In this document: positions 18,090-26,086 of the stretch, one piece after another
Layout of the letters: every line of letters starts with the position of its first letter
Position numbering within the stretch: the stretch's first letter is position 1
Notes under the pieces: model-generated
The model's input: only the letters and a program-made list of their open reading frames with translations
The model's database searches: none
What the model was told of the DNA's origin: nothing
NCBI GenBank assembly: GCA_001469005.2
Contig: LNZD02000011.1
Coordinates: 1-32,818 of the forward strand
Origin: SAR324 cluster bacterium lautmerah10
Lineage (GTDB): Bacteria; SAR324; NAC60-12
Reading direction: 5' to 3'
DNA: 32,818 bases
Made by a program: the position numbers and the translations under genes

Positions 18090-19371
18090 AGAAACCGTAG
18101 TTTTGGACCAATCCGTATCAAATTCTTCTCCTGATTCCCGGAGTCCTCAGTTAGATTTATCTCAGATCCGGAACCGTTTCCCGATCCTCAGTCGCGAAAT
18201 CCATGGCCATCCGTTGGCTTTTCTGGACAATGCGTCAACCACCCAAAAACCGGATTCGGTGATCCAGGCGATGGTGGATTTTTTTCAGCAGTCGAACAGC
18301 AACGTCAGCCGTGGGGTTTACACGCTGGCAGAAGAAGCGACCGAGAATTACGAAGAAGCCCGAAAAACAGTTGCCAAACTGCTGAATGCAGTTTCAGAAG
18401 ATGAAGTGATTTTCACCAGTGGAACCACTGCAGCGGTCAACTTGGTAGCACAATCCTGGGCTTCTCAGCAACTCAAGGCTGGAGACAGGATTCTGGTCAC
18501 CGAGATGGAGCATCATTCCAATCTTGTTCCCTGGCAGCAACTCTGTAAGCAGCTTGGAATTGAACTCGACTACTGGACGATTGACAGGGAAGGCTGTCTT
18601 GATCTGGAAGAGTTGAATCAACTCCTCAGTGAGAACACCAAGCTTGTTGCCATGACGGCGATTTCGAATGTATTGGGCAGTATCAACCCGGTTGGTGAGG
18701 TTGTCAAAAGAGCACATTCAATAGGTGCAGCAGTTTTTGTTGATGCTGCACAGGCGGTCGCAAGAATGCCGATCGATGTCCAGAAATGGGATTGTGACTT
18801 TCTCGCTTTTTCAGGGCATAAGCTTTATGGTCCCACTGGAATAGGGGTGCTCTGGGTGAAGCAGGAACAGATGCAGAAAATGAGTCCTTGGCAAACCGGC
18901 GGAGGAATGATTTCAAAAGTTGATCGTCAAGAATCCCATTGGGCAAGCGGTCCTGCAAAATTCGAAGCGGGAACCCCCCCTGTCGCTCAGGCAGCAGGGT
19001 TGACGGCGGCCATCGATTTTATCCTGGAAACGGGCTTTGACTCAATAACCAGGCATGAAACAGAGCTTACTCAAATCTGCCTGGATAAACTGCAAAGCGA
19101 GACCGACGTTGAAATTTACGGACCTACAAGCATGGAATCACGTGCGGGGGTCGTGGCTTTCAATCTTCGTGGAGTTCATCCCCATGACGTGGCTCAGGTA
19201 CTCAATGAAAGCGGCATTGCCGTCAGAGCCGGGCATCATTGTACCCAGGTACTCCATTCCAAGCTCGGATTGCAGGCAAGCGTCAGGCTCAGTGTTGGGG
19301 TTTATAACACGGAGGAGGAAATCCTGAGATTGGTCACCTCCCTTCAGCATGTCAGAGACCTTTTAAAGTAA
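18079..19371 (+). CDS. sufS: SufS-type cysteine desulfurase in the cox cluster
   Basis: This group II cysteine desulfurase has 430 residues, about 20 more than typical, because of a Ser-rich N-terminal tail. The PLP lysine is K248 in FSGHKLYGPTGIGVLW. The persulfide cysteine is C388 in RAGHHCTQ, the short-loop SufS form. The start overlaps the coxI stop by 11 bp; AGGTGA precedes it by 7 bp. SufU follows 3 bp later and CoxD after that. SufS/SufU normally feed Fe-S assembly with SufBCD, none of which is here. The neighbours are all CO dehydrogenase maturation genes, so a role in sulfurating the Mo-Cu site is a reasonable inference, with general Fe-S supply as the alternative. Confidence 0.93.
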   Translation: MLSEETVVLDQSVSNSSPDSRSPQLDLSQIRNRFPILSREIHGHPLAFLDNASTTQKPDSVIQAMVDFFQQSNSNVSRGVYTLAEEATENYEEARKTVAKLLNAVSEDEVIFTSGTTAAVNLVAQSWASQQLKAGDRILVTEMEHHSNLVPWQQLCKQLGIELDYWTIDREGCLDLEELNQLLSENTKLVAMTAISNVLGSINPVGEVVKRAHSIGAAVFVDAAQAVARMPIDVQKWDCDFLAFSGHKLYGPTGIGVLWVKQEQMQKMSPWQTGGGMISKVDRQESHWASGPAKFEAGTPPVAQAAGLTAAIDFILETGFDSITRHETELTQICLDKLQSETDVEIYGPTSMESRAGVVAFNLRGVHPHDVAQVLNESGIAVRAGHHCTQVLHSKLGLQASVRLSVGVYNTEEEILRLVTSLQHVRDLLK

Positions 19372-19374
19372 ATC

Positions 19375-19830
19375 ATGTCCAGCGAAGAGATCTACAAGGG
19401 AGTGATTCTTGATCATGCAAGGCATCCGCGTAATCGTGGAAATCTGGAAGATCCCGATTTTGAAGCTAAAGCTTACAATCCCCTTTGTGGGGATGAACTG
19501 GTGCTCCATCTTCGCCTGAAGCAGGATCTGATTGAAGACTGCCGAACCCTGGTCAGGGGGTGTTCAATATGTCAGGCTTCAGCTTCGATGATGAGTGAGG
19601 AATTGAAGGGTAAATCGATGGAAAACGCAGCAGCCCTTTCCGGAATTTTTAAAAAAGTTTTACATCAGAAGGATTCGGAAGACTCTGAAACATTGGAAAA
19701 CCTCCGCCCCTTGATGAACCTCAGATCCCACAAAAGCCGGATCAAATGTGTTTCGTTGGCCTGGAATGCCTTCGACGAATGTGTTGAAAAATTCCATGAG
19801 ACAACTGAGAAAACAACAACACCATCCTGA
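19375..19830 (+). CDS. sufU: SufU-type sulfur acceptor / Fe-S scaffold
   Basis: This 151-residue SufU/IscU-fold protein begins YKGVILDHARHPRNRGNL. The zinc/acceptor residues of SufU are present: C38 and D40 (NPLCGD), C63 (RGCSICQASASMM) and C125 (RIKCVSLAW). The insertion between the last two cysteines marks SufU rather than IscU. SufU accepts persulfide from SufS. It sits 3 bp after sufS, and its stop abuts the coxD ATG with no gap, so the three are one translational unit. Extra cysteines C56 and C66 are not part of the canonical set. Confidence 0.92.
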   Translation: MSSEEIYKGVILDHARHPRNRGNLEDPDFEAKAYNPLCGDELVLHLRLKQDLIEDCRTLVRGCSICQASASMMSEELKGKSMENAAALSGIFKKVLHQKDSEDSETLENLRPLMNLRSHKSRIKCVSLAWNAFDECVEKFHETTEKTTTPS

Positions 19831-20766
19831 ATGAATTTCATGTTTCAAAAAGAAACCGAAAAAATCCAGAAAATGCTTGAGGAGCAGGATTACGTTGCCG
19901 ATCCCAGCATTTTAATGTCTGTTTACCTAGCCAAAACCCTACACAAACCTCTACTCATCGAGGGCCCGGCCGGGGTTGGGAAAACCGAAATTGCCAAAGT
20001 TATGGCAAGGGCCTTGGAAACCGATCTGATTCGACTCCAATGTTATGAGGGACTGGATGCGAACATGGCTCTTTATGAATGGAACTACCAGCGACAACTG
20101 CTTCATATCAAGCTCGACGAAAGGAGTGAGAAAACTCTGGAGGAGAAAGAAAGTTCAATTTTCAGTGAGACTTTTCTGCTCAAACGTCCCCTGCTCCAGG
20201 CCTTAATGCATCCCAAGCCGCCGGTGTTGCTGATCGATGAACTCGACCGGTCCGATGAGGAATTCGAAAGTTTTCTGCTTGAGATCCTTTCCGAATGGCA
20301 GATTACCATTCCTGAAATTGGAACCATTAAGGCTTCTGAACCCCCTTATGTGATCCTCACCAGCAACCGCACGCGGGAACTTTCTGATGCCGTGCGTCGC
20401 CGTTGTTTCTACCTTTGGCTGGATTATCCTGAATTCGAGAAGGAACTTGCTATTGTCCGAGCCAAAATCCCGGGAATCGATGAGCGGCTTGGTCAGCAGA
20501 TCTGTCTATTCATGGAAATGATCCGTGAAGAAAAACTCGAAAAGGTGCCCGGTGTGGCGGAAACTCTGGACTGGGCCCATGCTTTGGCAGCCCTGCATCA
20601 GGATCACCTGGACCCGGAAATGATCGAGGCGACCCTGGGGATCGTCTTCAAGGACAAAGACGATGTTGAATTCGTAAAGCAGTCCCTGCCTGGGTTCATG
20701 GACCGTGTGGGGATTCAGATGAAGGAACTCCCCTCTGCAAAGCAGACTTCGGCCAACGCGGCATGA
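19831..20766 (+). CDS. coxD: CoxD-like MoxR-family AAA+ ATPase
   Basis: This 311-residue ATPase has Walker A GPAGVGKT at 45-52, Walker B VLLIDELD at 132-139 and the sensor/arginine region TSNRTRELSDAVRRRCFYLWLDYP. In Oligotropha, CoxD is a membrane-associated AAA+ protein needed to introduce sulfur and copper into the CoxL site. The position at the end of the cox accessory genes supports coxD over a generic MoxR. The usual next gene, coxE (vWA domain), is absent: a hairpin and a convergent rhodanese gene follow. Confidence 0.88.
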   Translation: MNFMFQKETEKIQKMLEEQDYVADPSILMSVYLAKTLHKPLLIEGPAGVGKTEIAKVMARALETDLIRLQCYEGLDANMALYEWNYQRQLLHIKLDERSEKTLEEKESSIFSETFLLKRPLLQALMHPKPPVLLIDELDRSDEEFESFLLEILSEWQITIPEIGTIKASEPPYVILTSNRTRELSDAVRRRCFYLWLDYPEFEKELAIVRAKIPGIDERLGQQICLFMEMIREEKLEKVPGVAETLDWAHALAALHQDHLDPEMIEATLGIVFKDKDDVEFVKQSLPGFMDRVGIQMKELPSAKQTSANAA

Positions 20767-20771
20767 CCCGC

Positions 20772-20790
20772 AGATTGGCCATGCCGATCT
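20772..20790 (+). terminator. Terminator-like hairpin between coxD and the convergent rhodanese gene
   Basis: AGATTGGC, loop CAT, then GCCGATCT make an 8 bp stem with one T-G wobble, starting 6 bp past the coxD stop. TTGTTAAATTTTGATTTTTTG follows on the plus strand; it extends into the tail of the opposite-strand gene. It would end the cox transcript. Confidence 0.5.
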
Positions 20791-20792
20791 TG

Positions 20793-21707
20793 TTAAATTT
20801 TGATTTTTTGTTCCATAGGAAAATCGGCCGCGGTCCAATCCAGTAACGATCCATCGTACATCCTCACATTTGGATATCCCAGAAGTTCGCTCAAGACAAA
20901 CCAGTCTATACTAGCCCAGTGGCCTGTGTTGCAGAAGGTAATCACGTTCGATTGATCGGGAACTCCCTGCCTTTTCATGATCTGCTTCAGTGCCGGAATA
21001 TCACGGAAGGTCCCTTTTCCTCCAAGGGTCAGCCAGTCTTGGGGGACATTGATAGAGCCCGGTATGGTTCCTAAAACTTTTGCTTTGGGATGTTTGTTCA
21101 ATCCCATGAACTGGTCGTCGGTTCTGCTGTCAAGGAAAACGTCTCCATTGTCGAAAGCCTGTCTGACTTGGTCTCTGCTCAGTACCCACTCTTTTTTAAA
21201 ATTGGCTTGAAAGGTTTTTGGCTGGAGTGAGTTTGATACGGTTTCAATAGGGAATGCAGGTTTTTTCGCTTTCTTGTAGGCGGCCATCCCGCCGTTCAGT
21301 ATAGACACTTTATCGTGACCCAAAACCTTGAAGGTCCAATAGATACGGGTTGCTGTTCCCAACTTGCTCGAACTGGTACCGTATGGAATCAAGACCACGT
21401 GATCCTGATTGCCGATTCCCAGGCTGCCGATCAGATTGCTGATCTGATCCACTGGCGGAAGCATGCCCGCAATTCCCTCGGAGTTTTTCACTCGCCATCC
21501 ATCTTTGCTGTAATTGGTATAAACCGCACCGGGCACATGCCCTTTTTTATAGGATGCAGGCGTTCTTAAATCGAGCATCACCACACCCTCTTTTCCAATT
21601 TGATCCTTAACCCAAACTGCATCCACCAAAGGGGTTGCAGCATACAGACTGCTGGTGATAAAGGAGAAAAGCATTAACGAGATCCCGAGTGAAAAAAACT
21701 TTTTCAT
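20793..21707 (-). CDS. Exported two-domain rhodanese (sulfurtransferase)
   Basis: This 304-residue protein has a clear signal peptide: MKKF, a hydrophobic core at 5-20, and a probable cut after SLYA (23). Two rhodanese domains follow. The N-domain (about 28-150) lacks a cysteine, with YGTSS at the loop position. The C-domain (about 175-300) has the active loop CNTGHWAS with C259. Such proteins move sulfane sulfur, for example from thiosulfate, in the periplasm. GGAGG lies 5 bp before the start. It is convergent with coxD, so it is probably a separate unit. The sulfur theme next to sufSU may be a coincidence, because the compartments differ. Confidence 0.92.
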   Translation of the reverse strand: MKKFFSLGISLMLFSFITSSLYAATPLVDAVWVKDQIGKEGVVMLDLRTPASYKKGHVPGAVYTNYSKDGWRVKNSEGIAGMLPPVDQISNLIGSLGIGNQDHVVLIPYGTSSSKLGTATRIYWTFKVLGHDKVSILNGGMAAYKKAKKPAFPIETVSNSLQPKTFQANFKKEWVLSRDQVRQAFDNGDVFLDSRTDDQFMGLNKHPKAKVLGTIPGSINVPQDWLTLGGKGTFRDIPALKQIMKRQGVPDQSNVITFCNTGHWASIDWFVLSELLGYPNVRMYDGSLLDWTAADFPMEQKIKI

Positions 21708-21746
21708 AAATCCTCCAGAAGGCTAAAAATTCATTAACAGAACAGA

Positions 21747-21823
21747 AAATCAAATCCATGATATCTTTAGTCGTTAAGCGTGGGATATACGAAAATATAC
21801 TAAGGGTCTTCTGGATTTGATTT
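21747..21823. repeat. 12 bp inverted repeat in the rhodanese-FKBP divergent promoter region
   Basis: AAATCAAATCCA at 21747-21758 is repeated in inverse form as TGGATTTGATTT at 21812-21823, a perfect match with 53 bp between. The arms bracket a TATACT box (21796-21801) pointing toward the FKBP gene. A paired operator or a long-range stem are both possible. Confidence 0.6.
21796..21801 (+). promoter_or_regulatory. Candidate -10 box for the FKBP gene
   Basis: TATACT matches the -10 consensus at 5 of 6 bases; a very similar TATACG lies 10 bp upstream. The -35 region is poor (TTAAGC at 21774-21779), so an activator may be needed. The leader would be about 70 nt. Confidence 0.3.
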
Positions 21824-21878
21824 GTAAGTGATGCTTTGGTCGAGAAAGAATATTTCTGAAAACTTAACAAGGTCCAAC

Positions 21879-22436
21879 ATGTCGAAGCGTCAAAAACCAA
21901 CTCTGATGATCCTGGCCGGGGCAGTGATCCTGGCTGCAGTTGGAACCTACACCATGCTGCAGAATGAACAGCAACAACCTGAAAAAATCCAATCCATGAA
22001 TCAAACTCCAGAGGAAGAAAAGTCAGGAACTGAAAAAACTGAATCCACTTCTCAAGGTGAGGAAGTTAAGGCCCAGAATGAGACAGGCCCAAAGGTGGGA
22101 GAAACCGTCGAAACCTCAAGCGGGCTGAAATACCGAATTCTGCAAAAGGGTGAAGGAAACTCTCCCGTCGAACAAAGTCAGGTGAAAGTCCACTACCGTG
22201 GAAGACTGGAAGACGGCACCGAATTTGACAGTTCCTACAAACGCGGACAGCCTGCGACTTTTCCGGTAAACGGAGTGATCCGTGGATGGACCGAAGCATT
22301 GATGCTGATGAAACCTGGAGATAAATGGGAACTGACAATTCCTCCGGAACTCGGATACGGATCCAGGGCTGTTGGGAATGTAATTCCTCCGAATTCTACC
22401 CTGATCTTTGAAGTTGAATTGCTGGAGATTCTCTAA
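21879..22436 (+). CDS. Membrane-anchored FKBP-type peptidyl-prolyl isomerase
   Basis: The domain spans residues about 80-185: [68 protein letters not shown], with the FKBP active-site aromatic positions kept. It catalyses cis-trans proline isomerisation. A single N-terminal helix (8-26) followed by a Glu/Gln/Thr-rich linker suggests an inner-membrane anchor with the catalytic domain in the periplasm. The start is taken as ATG 21879 because ACAAGG precedes it by 6 bp; an in-frame ATG at 21828 would put 17 unlikely residues before the helix. The resulting length is 185 residues. Confidence 0.9.
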   Translation: MSKRQKPTLMILAGAVILAAVGTYTMLQNEQQQPEKIQSMNQTPEEEKSGTEKTESTSQGEEVKAQNETGPKVGETVETSSGLKYRILQKGEGNSPVEQSQVKVHYRGRLEDGTEFDSSYKRGQPATFPVNGVIRGWTEALMLMKPGDKWELTIPPELGYGSRAVGNVIPPNSTLIFEVELLEIL

Positions 22437-22448
22437 GTTGAATGGCGG

Positions 22449-22468
22449 AGTGATCCTTAAGGATCGCT
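22449..22468. terminator. Possible bidirectional hairpin between FKBP and chorismate mutase genes
   Basis: AGTGATCC, loop TTAA, then GGATCGCT form an 8 bp stem with one mismatch or wobble, midway between two convergent genes. No long T-run follows on either side, so termination strength is uncertain. Confidence 0.35.
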
Positions 22469-22472
22469 GAGA

Positions 22473-22745
22473 TCAGGCCTGAAGTCTTTTTAGAATATTG
22501 ATAATTGATTGAAAAAGATCCTGGAGCATCTCTTCATCCAGTGGTCCCGTATTGTGTTCTGAAAGACGTTTCATTAATGCTGCTTCCCTGCCCTTGTCAA
22601 GGACTTCAATCTGTTCTTTTTGTTTGATTTTTCCCACTTCCATCACTATTTTCGCCCGTTGATTGAGGGCATTCAGAAGTTCCAGGTCAACTTTGTCGAT
22701 TTTTTGCCGTAACTCCAGCAAATGTTCTTTAGCTTCAGGACTCAT
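22473..22745 (-). CDS. AroQ-type chorismate mutase
   Basis: This is a 90-residue all-helical chorismate mutase domain. It converts chorismate to prephenate for Phe/Tyr synthesis. Typical segments are LRQKIDKVDLELLNALNQRAKIVMEVGKIK and VLDKGREAALMKRLSEHN, which contain the active-site Arg, Lys and Glu positions. The start chosen is the ATG at 22745. An in-frame ATG at 22811 would add MSFCKILLMLCISFCLYKIVIA, which looks like a signal peptide and would make the enzyme exported. The short cytoplasmic form is preferred because a lone metabolic mutase is usually cytosolic. It is not fused to prephenate dehydratase. Confidence 0.85.
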   Translation of the reverse strand: MSPEAKEHLLELRQKIDKVDLELLNALNQRAKIVMEVGKIKQKEQIEVLDKGREAALMKRLSEHNTGPLDEEMLQDLFQSIINILKRLQA

Positions 22746-22917
22746 GGCTATCACTATTTTGTATAAGCAGAAAGAAATGCATAGCATCAGCAAAATTTTA
22801 CAAAAAGACAAACTGCATTCAAGAGTCCAATAAGGATAGAAAAACTTGTACCAGAATTAATTGTCTGATATAAAAAAAGGTTATGCTTTTTCACTATCCC
22901 AATCTCTCCCAACAAAA

Positions 22918-23673
22918 ATGCGAAAACCTCTGATCGCCGGGAACTGGAAAATGAACGGCAACCGAGGGCTTGCCGCCGAAATGCTTCAGGCGATGGAGAG
23001 CAGTCTTGATCAAACTTCTGCGGATGTGGTCGTTTGTCCTCCTTTCTCCCTGCTTCAGAGTGTGGGGGAGTGCTTTGAAAATACTCCGGTTTTCCTCGGT
23101 GCACAGAATGTTCATGCCCAACTTTCAGGTGCATACACTGGTGAAATCTCTGCGCCGATGTTGAATGAGATGGATGTGAAGTGGTGTATTGTCGGTCATT
23201 CAGAACGTCGGGCACAATTTTCCGAAACAGATGCCATTGTTCGACAGAAAGTGGGTATTTTACTCCAAAATGGAATCCAACCCATCATGTGCGTCGGAGA
23301 ATCCCTAGAAGAGCGTGAAGCAGGCAAGCATGAGGAAGTGGTAGTCGAGCAACTGAAGAATGGACTTTCGGGTTTGGCCGCAGATGACCAGTTACGCTGC
23401 ACAATCGCCTATGAGCCTGTCTGGGCGATCGGGACCGGGAAGACAGCAACCCCAGAACAGGCGAATTCAATGCACCTCGTCATCCGTAACCAACTTGCTG
23501 AACTGTCGACCGAACAGTTCGCTACGAAGATGAGGATCCTTTATGGCGGCAGTGTCAATGCAGATAATGCAGAGGAACTCCTTGGTCAGTCAGAGATTGA
23601 TGGAGCGTTGGTGGGAGGTGCGAGTTTGAAAACCGATCAATTTCCTGGCATCATTACTGCCGCGAAGGGATAA
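22918..23673 (+). CDS. tpiA: Triose-phosphate isomerase
   Basis: This is a complete 251-residue TIM barrel that interconverts dihydroxyacetone phosphate and glyceraldehyde 3-phosphate. Catalytic residues are K11 (GNWKMN), H94 (IVGHSERR) and E166 (AYEPVWAIGTGK); the phosphate loop GGSVNADNAEELL is present. ATG 22918 is the right start: a TTG at 22861 in frame would add 19 residues before the first strand. It is followed by secG after 14 bp, a common pairing. Confidence 0.97.
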   Translation: MRKPLIAGNWKMNGNRGLAAEMLQAMESSLDQTSADVVVCPPFSLLQSVGECFENTPVFLGAQNVHAQLSGAYTGEISAPMLNEMDVKWCIVGHSERRAQFSETDAIVRQKVGILLQNGIQPIMCVGESLEEREAGKHEEVVVEQLKNGLSGLAADDQLRCTIAYEPVWAIGTGKTATPEQANSMHLVIRNQLAELSTEQFATKMRILYGGSVNADNAEELLGQSEIDGALVGGASLKTDQFPGIITAAKG

Positions 23674-23687
23674 CCGTTTAAACCAAA

Positions 23688-24083
23688 ATGTTTACACTAC
23701 TGCTGATCATTCACATCATTGTTTGTTTGCTGATCATTTTTTTCGTCCTGCTTCAGGCTGGAAGAGGGGCTGAACTGGGCGCGGCCTTCGGGAGCGTTGG
23801 TCAGGCGAATTCGGTTCGTGGCAAAATGACCGGAGTCGGCAAAATGACAGCAGTGGTCGCAGTCATTTTCATGCTTACTTCCCTGAGTCTGGCTTACCTT
23901 TCCTCCCAGGCGGCAAGAGAATCAGTGGTACGTGAAATTGAAGCGGTTCCAACGCTTCCAGGAACGTCTACAACCCAGCCTGCCGAAACAGAAGCGATCC
24001 AGATTCCGGTGGAAGAAACATCCGATGAATTGGAGCAGAAAGCAGCGCCTCCGATTGACTCCGGAAAATCCTCCGACCAATAG
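23688..24083 (+). CDS. secG: Preprotein translocase subunit SecG
   Basis: This small membrane partner of SecYE stimulates export. Two helices flank the family loop: residues 1-24, then LLQAGRGAELGAAFGSVGQANSVRGK, and 50-70. The C-terminal 55 residues are acidic and Pro/Thr-rich, giving 131 in total, a little longer than E. coli SecG (110). The gene follows tpiA by 14 bp. Confidence 0.93.
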   Translation: MFTLLLIIHIIVCLLIIFFVLLQAGRGAELGAAFGSVGQANSVRGKMTGVGKMTAVVAVIFMLTSLSLAYLSSQAARESVVREIEAVPTLPGTSTTQPAETEAIQIPVEETSDELEQKAAPPIDSGKSSDQ

Positions 24084-24107
24084 TTCCAACCCGTTTTCTG
24101 AGGAGCC

Positions 24108-24617
24108 ATGAAACACCTGATGCTCCTCAGGCATGCCAAATCATCCTGGGACCATCCCGAACTTTATGATGAAGAGCGTCCTCTAGCCCCTCGGGGCGTA
24201 AAGGCGTTGCCCTTGATGGGCAGGGTTTTGGAAGCGATGAATCCTCCTGTAGAGCGCATTTACAGTTCTCCAGCCGTTAGAGCGATTGAAACGGCAAAAG
24301 GCGTCATCCGGGAACTTTCAAAACCACCTGACGTTGAGGTGCATCCAGCCCTTTATTTGGCTGATGTTCCAACATTTCTCCAACTGACCCATTCTTTGGC
24401 TTCTGAACTGGAGTGTGTGATGTTTGTCGGGCACAATCCTGGAATCGAATCTTTCTGTGAATGGCTTTGCTTTGGACGTGAGTCAGGCAGTACCAGTCTT
24501 AGAACGGCTAATCTGGCCTGGCTTGAGTTACCCATCGAAAACTGGAAAGAGACAACCGCAGGTTGCGGCGTTCTCAGGTCTTTGATTCCTTCACGGCTGA
24601 TCAAAGCCCTTCTTTGA
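24108..24617 (+). CDS. SixA-like histidine phosphatase
   Basis: This 169-residue enzyme belongs to the phosphoglycerate mutase-like superfamily. The phosphohistidine motif is LLRHAKSSW (R8, H9), and the second histidine is H109 in FVGHNPGIE. The RHAKS form and small size place it with SixA, which removes phosphate from histidine phosphotransfer proteins, though the substrate is not provable here. GAGGAG precedes the ATG. It is probably the last gene of the tpiA-secG unit, and is convergent with mgtE. Confidence 0.88.
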   Translation: MKHLMLLRHAKSSWDHPELYDEERPLAPRGVKALPLMGRVLEAMNPPVERIYSSPAVRAIETAKGVIRELSKPPDVEVHPALYLADVPTFLQLTHSLASELECVMFVGHNPGIESFCEWLCFGRESGSTSLRTANLAWLELPIENWKETTAGCGVLRSLIPSRLIKALL

Positions 24618-24631
24618 GTTCAAACTGACCT

Positions 24632-26008
24632 TCATTGGATCAGGCTGAGCATATCGAAATTGAAGGTTATCGCGAGGTAGATCGCGATACCGATGATGTC
24701 GTTGGAGGTGGTGATGAAGGGCCCGGTAGCCAACGCTGGATCGATGTTCATGCGTTTCATCAGGATCGGAATGGTGGAACCGACAAAAGCCGCAAAACAG
24801 ACGACCAACAGAAGAGCAGTTCCACTGGTAAGGGCCATGCTAAGGTTTTGACTCAGATACCAGGTCATTCCTACCAACACCATCGAGCAGATGAAGCCGT
24901 TTAAAAATCCGACCCGGAGTTCCTTTGAAAGTCTGACAATCAGATCGGATGTCTGGATTGCTCCGGTGGCCAGTCCCCTAACGACAATTGATGAGGACTG
25001 GATGCCGATGCTACCTCCGAGAGCCGCGACCAGTGGAATAAAAAACGCAACTTCAGGAAGATTGATCAAAGCGTTTTCGTAGGTACTCATCACCAGCGCC
25101 GAAATGAAACCGCCGATGAGACCGATCAGCAGCCACGGTAGTCGGTCTCTTGAAGTTTTGATGATCGAGGTTTCAGAGACTTCTTCATCACCGGTTCCGG
25201 CAAAATGCCCGATGTCTTCATGGTATTCCTCTGCCATCACATCGACGAGATCATCAATTGTCACCCTGCCTATCAAGCGGAGGTGCTTGTCGATCACCGG
25301 GACGACCACTAAATCATACTCCTTTGCCAGGCGAAGCACTTCCTCCTGGTCGAGGTCCTGATCGACGGCAACCACTTCAGGATTCATCAGGTTCTGGATC
25401 AGGGTGCGTTTGTCGGCCAGCAGCAGTTCGGTAACGCTGACGGTACCGATCAGGTGACGGTATTCATCGACAACATAAGCAGTGTAAAAGAGTTGAAATT
25501 GAGGCTGTTTCTTGACGTAAGCCTGGATTTCCCGGATCGCCTGTCCCACGGTCTGATCCTTGAGGATTGAAACCACAAACGGGGTCATCAAACCCCCGGC
25601 GCTTTCTTCGTCGTACTGCAGCAGTTGGGTTAAGGTATCTCTTTCTTTTGGAGGAAGTGTTTCAAGTATCGCATCTGCCTGGTCCTCTTCCATCATCGAC
25701 ACAAAATCTGCTGCATCGTCTCCAGGCATTTCACCAATAAAACCCGAGAGTTGCTCCGGACTCATTTCTTCAACGATACTTTCCAGAACGGAAGAGGAAT
25801 CCTGAAGGTTGGTCAATACCTCGGACGCGGTTTCCCGATCCAGCATCTCCAGCACTGCAAGCTGATGCCTGAGTTTGAGCTGCAGCAGGATGTTTGAAAT
25901 TTCGACGGGATTCAGGGTCTCCAGCAGGCTTTTGAGAACCTGGGGACGCTGAGTGTTGATGAGCTTTTTAACCAGCTTCGAAAACTGAGGATCATGAGCT
26001 TTGGCCAT
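24632..26008 (-). CDS. mgtE: MgtE-family magnesium transporter
   Basis: This 458-residue channel-transporter has three parts: an N-terminal helical superfold rich in paired MLDRETASEVL-like repeats (about 1-130), a CBS pair (about 135-255; FVVSILKDQTVGQAI, DEYRHLIGTVSV, LIGRVTIDDLVDVM) and five membrane helices at the C-terminus (about 285-455; ALGGSIGIQSSSIVVRGLA, DPALATGPFITTSNDIIG), which contain the Mg-binding pore Asp. ATG 26008 is preferred over the in-frame TTG at 26044 because CAAGG precedes it. No M-box riboswitch is visible upstream; pepA ends 78 bp before it. Confidence 0.94.
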   Translation of the reverse strand: MAKAHDPQFSKLVKKLINTQRPQVLKSLLETLNPVEISNILLQLKLRHQLAVLEMLDRETASEVLTNLQDSSSVLESIVEEMSPEQLSGFIGEMPGDDAADFVSMMEEDQADAILETLPPKERDTLTQLLQYDEESAGGLMTPFVVSILKDQTVGQAIREIQAYVKKQPQFQLFYTAYVVDEYRHLIGTVSVTELLLADKRTLIQNLMNPEVVAVDQDLDQEEVLRLAKEYDLVVVPVIDKHLRLIGRVTIDDLVDVMAEEYHEDIGHFAGTGDEEVSETSIIKTSRDRLPWLLIGLIGGFISALVMSTYENALINLPEVAFFIPLVAALGGSIGIQSSSIVVRGLATGAIQTSDLIVRLSKELRVGFLNGFICSMVLVGMTWYLSQNLSMALTSGTALLLVVCFAAFVGSTIPILMKRMNIDPALATGPFITTSNDIIGIAIYLAITFNFDMLSLIQ

Positions 26009-26059
26009 CGGACCTTGCTTAAGAAGTTGGCGGCCCAGAAGCAACTGGTGCCGATTTGA

Positions 26060-26078
26060 TCCCGGAAAGGCGCCGGGA
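26060..26078 (-). other. Hairpin between pepA and mgtE
   Basis: On the minus strand TCCCGG, loop CGCCTTT, then CCGGGA give a 6 bp GC-rich stem between the pepA stop and the mgtE start. There is no T-run after it. It may modulate read-through from pepA. Confidence 0.25.
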
Positions 26079-26086
26079 AGGAAGAA

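Noticed and set aside
26009..26086. M-box magnesium riboswitch before mgtE
   Set aside because: Only 78 bp lie between pepA and mgtE, too short; just one small stem is visible.
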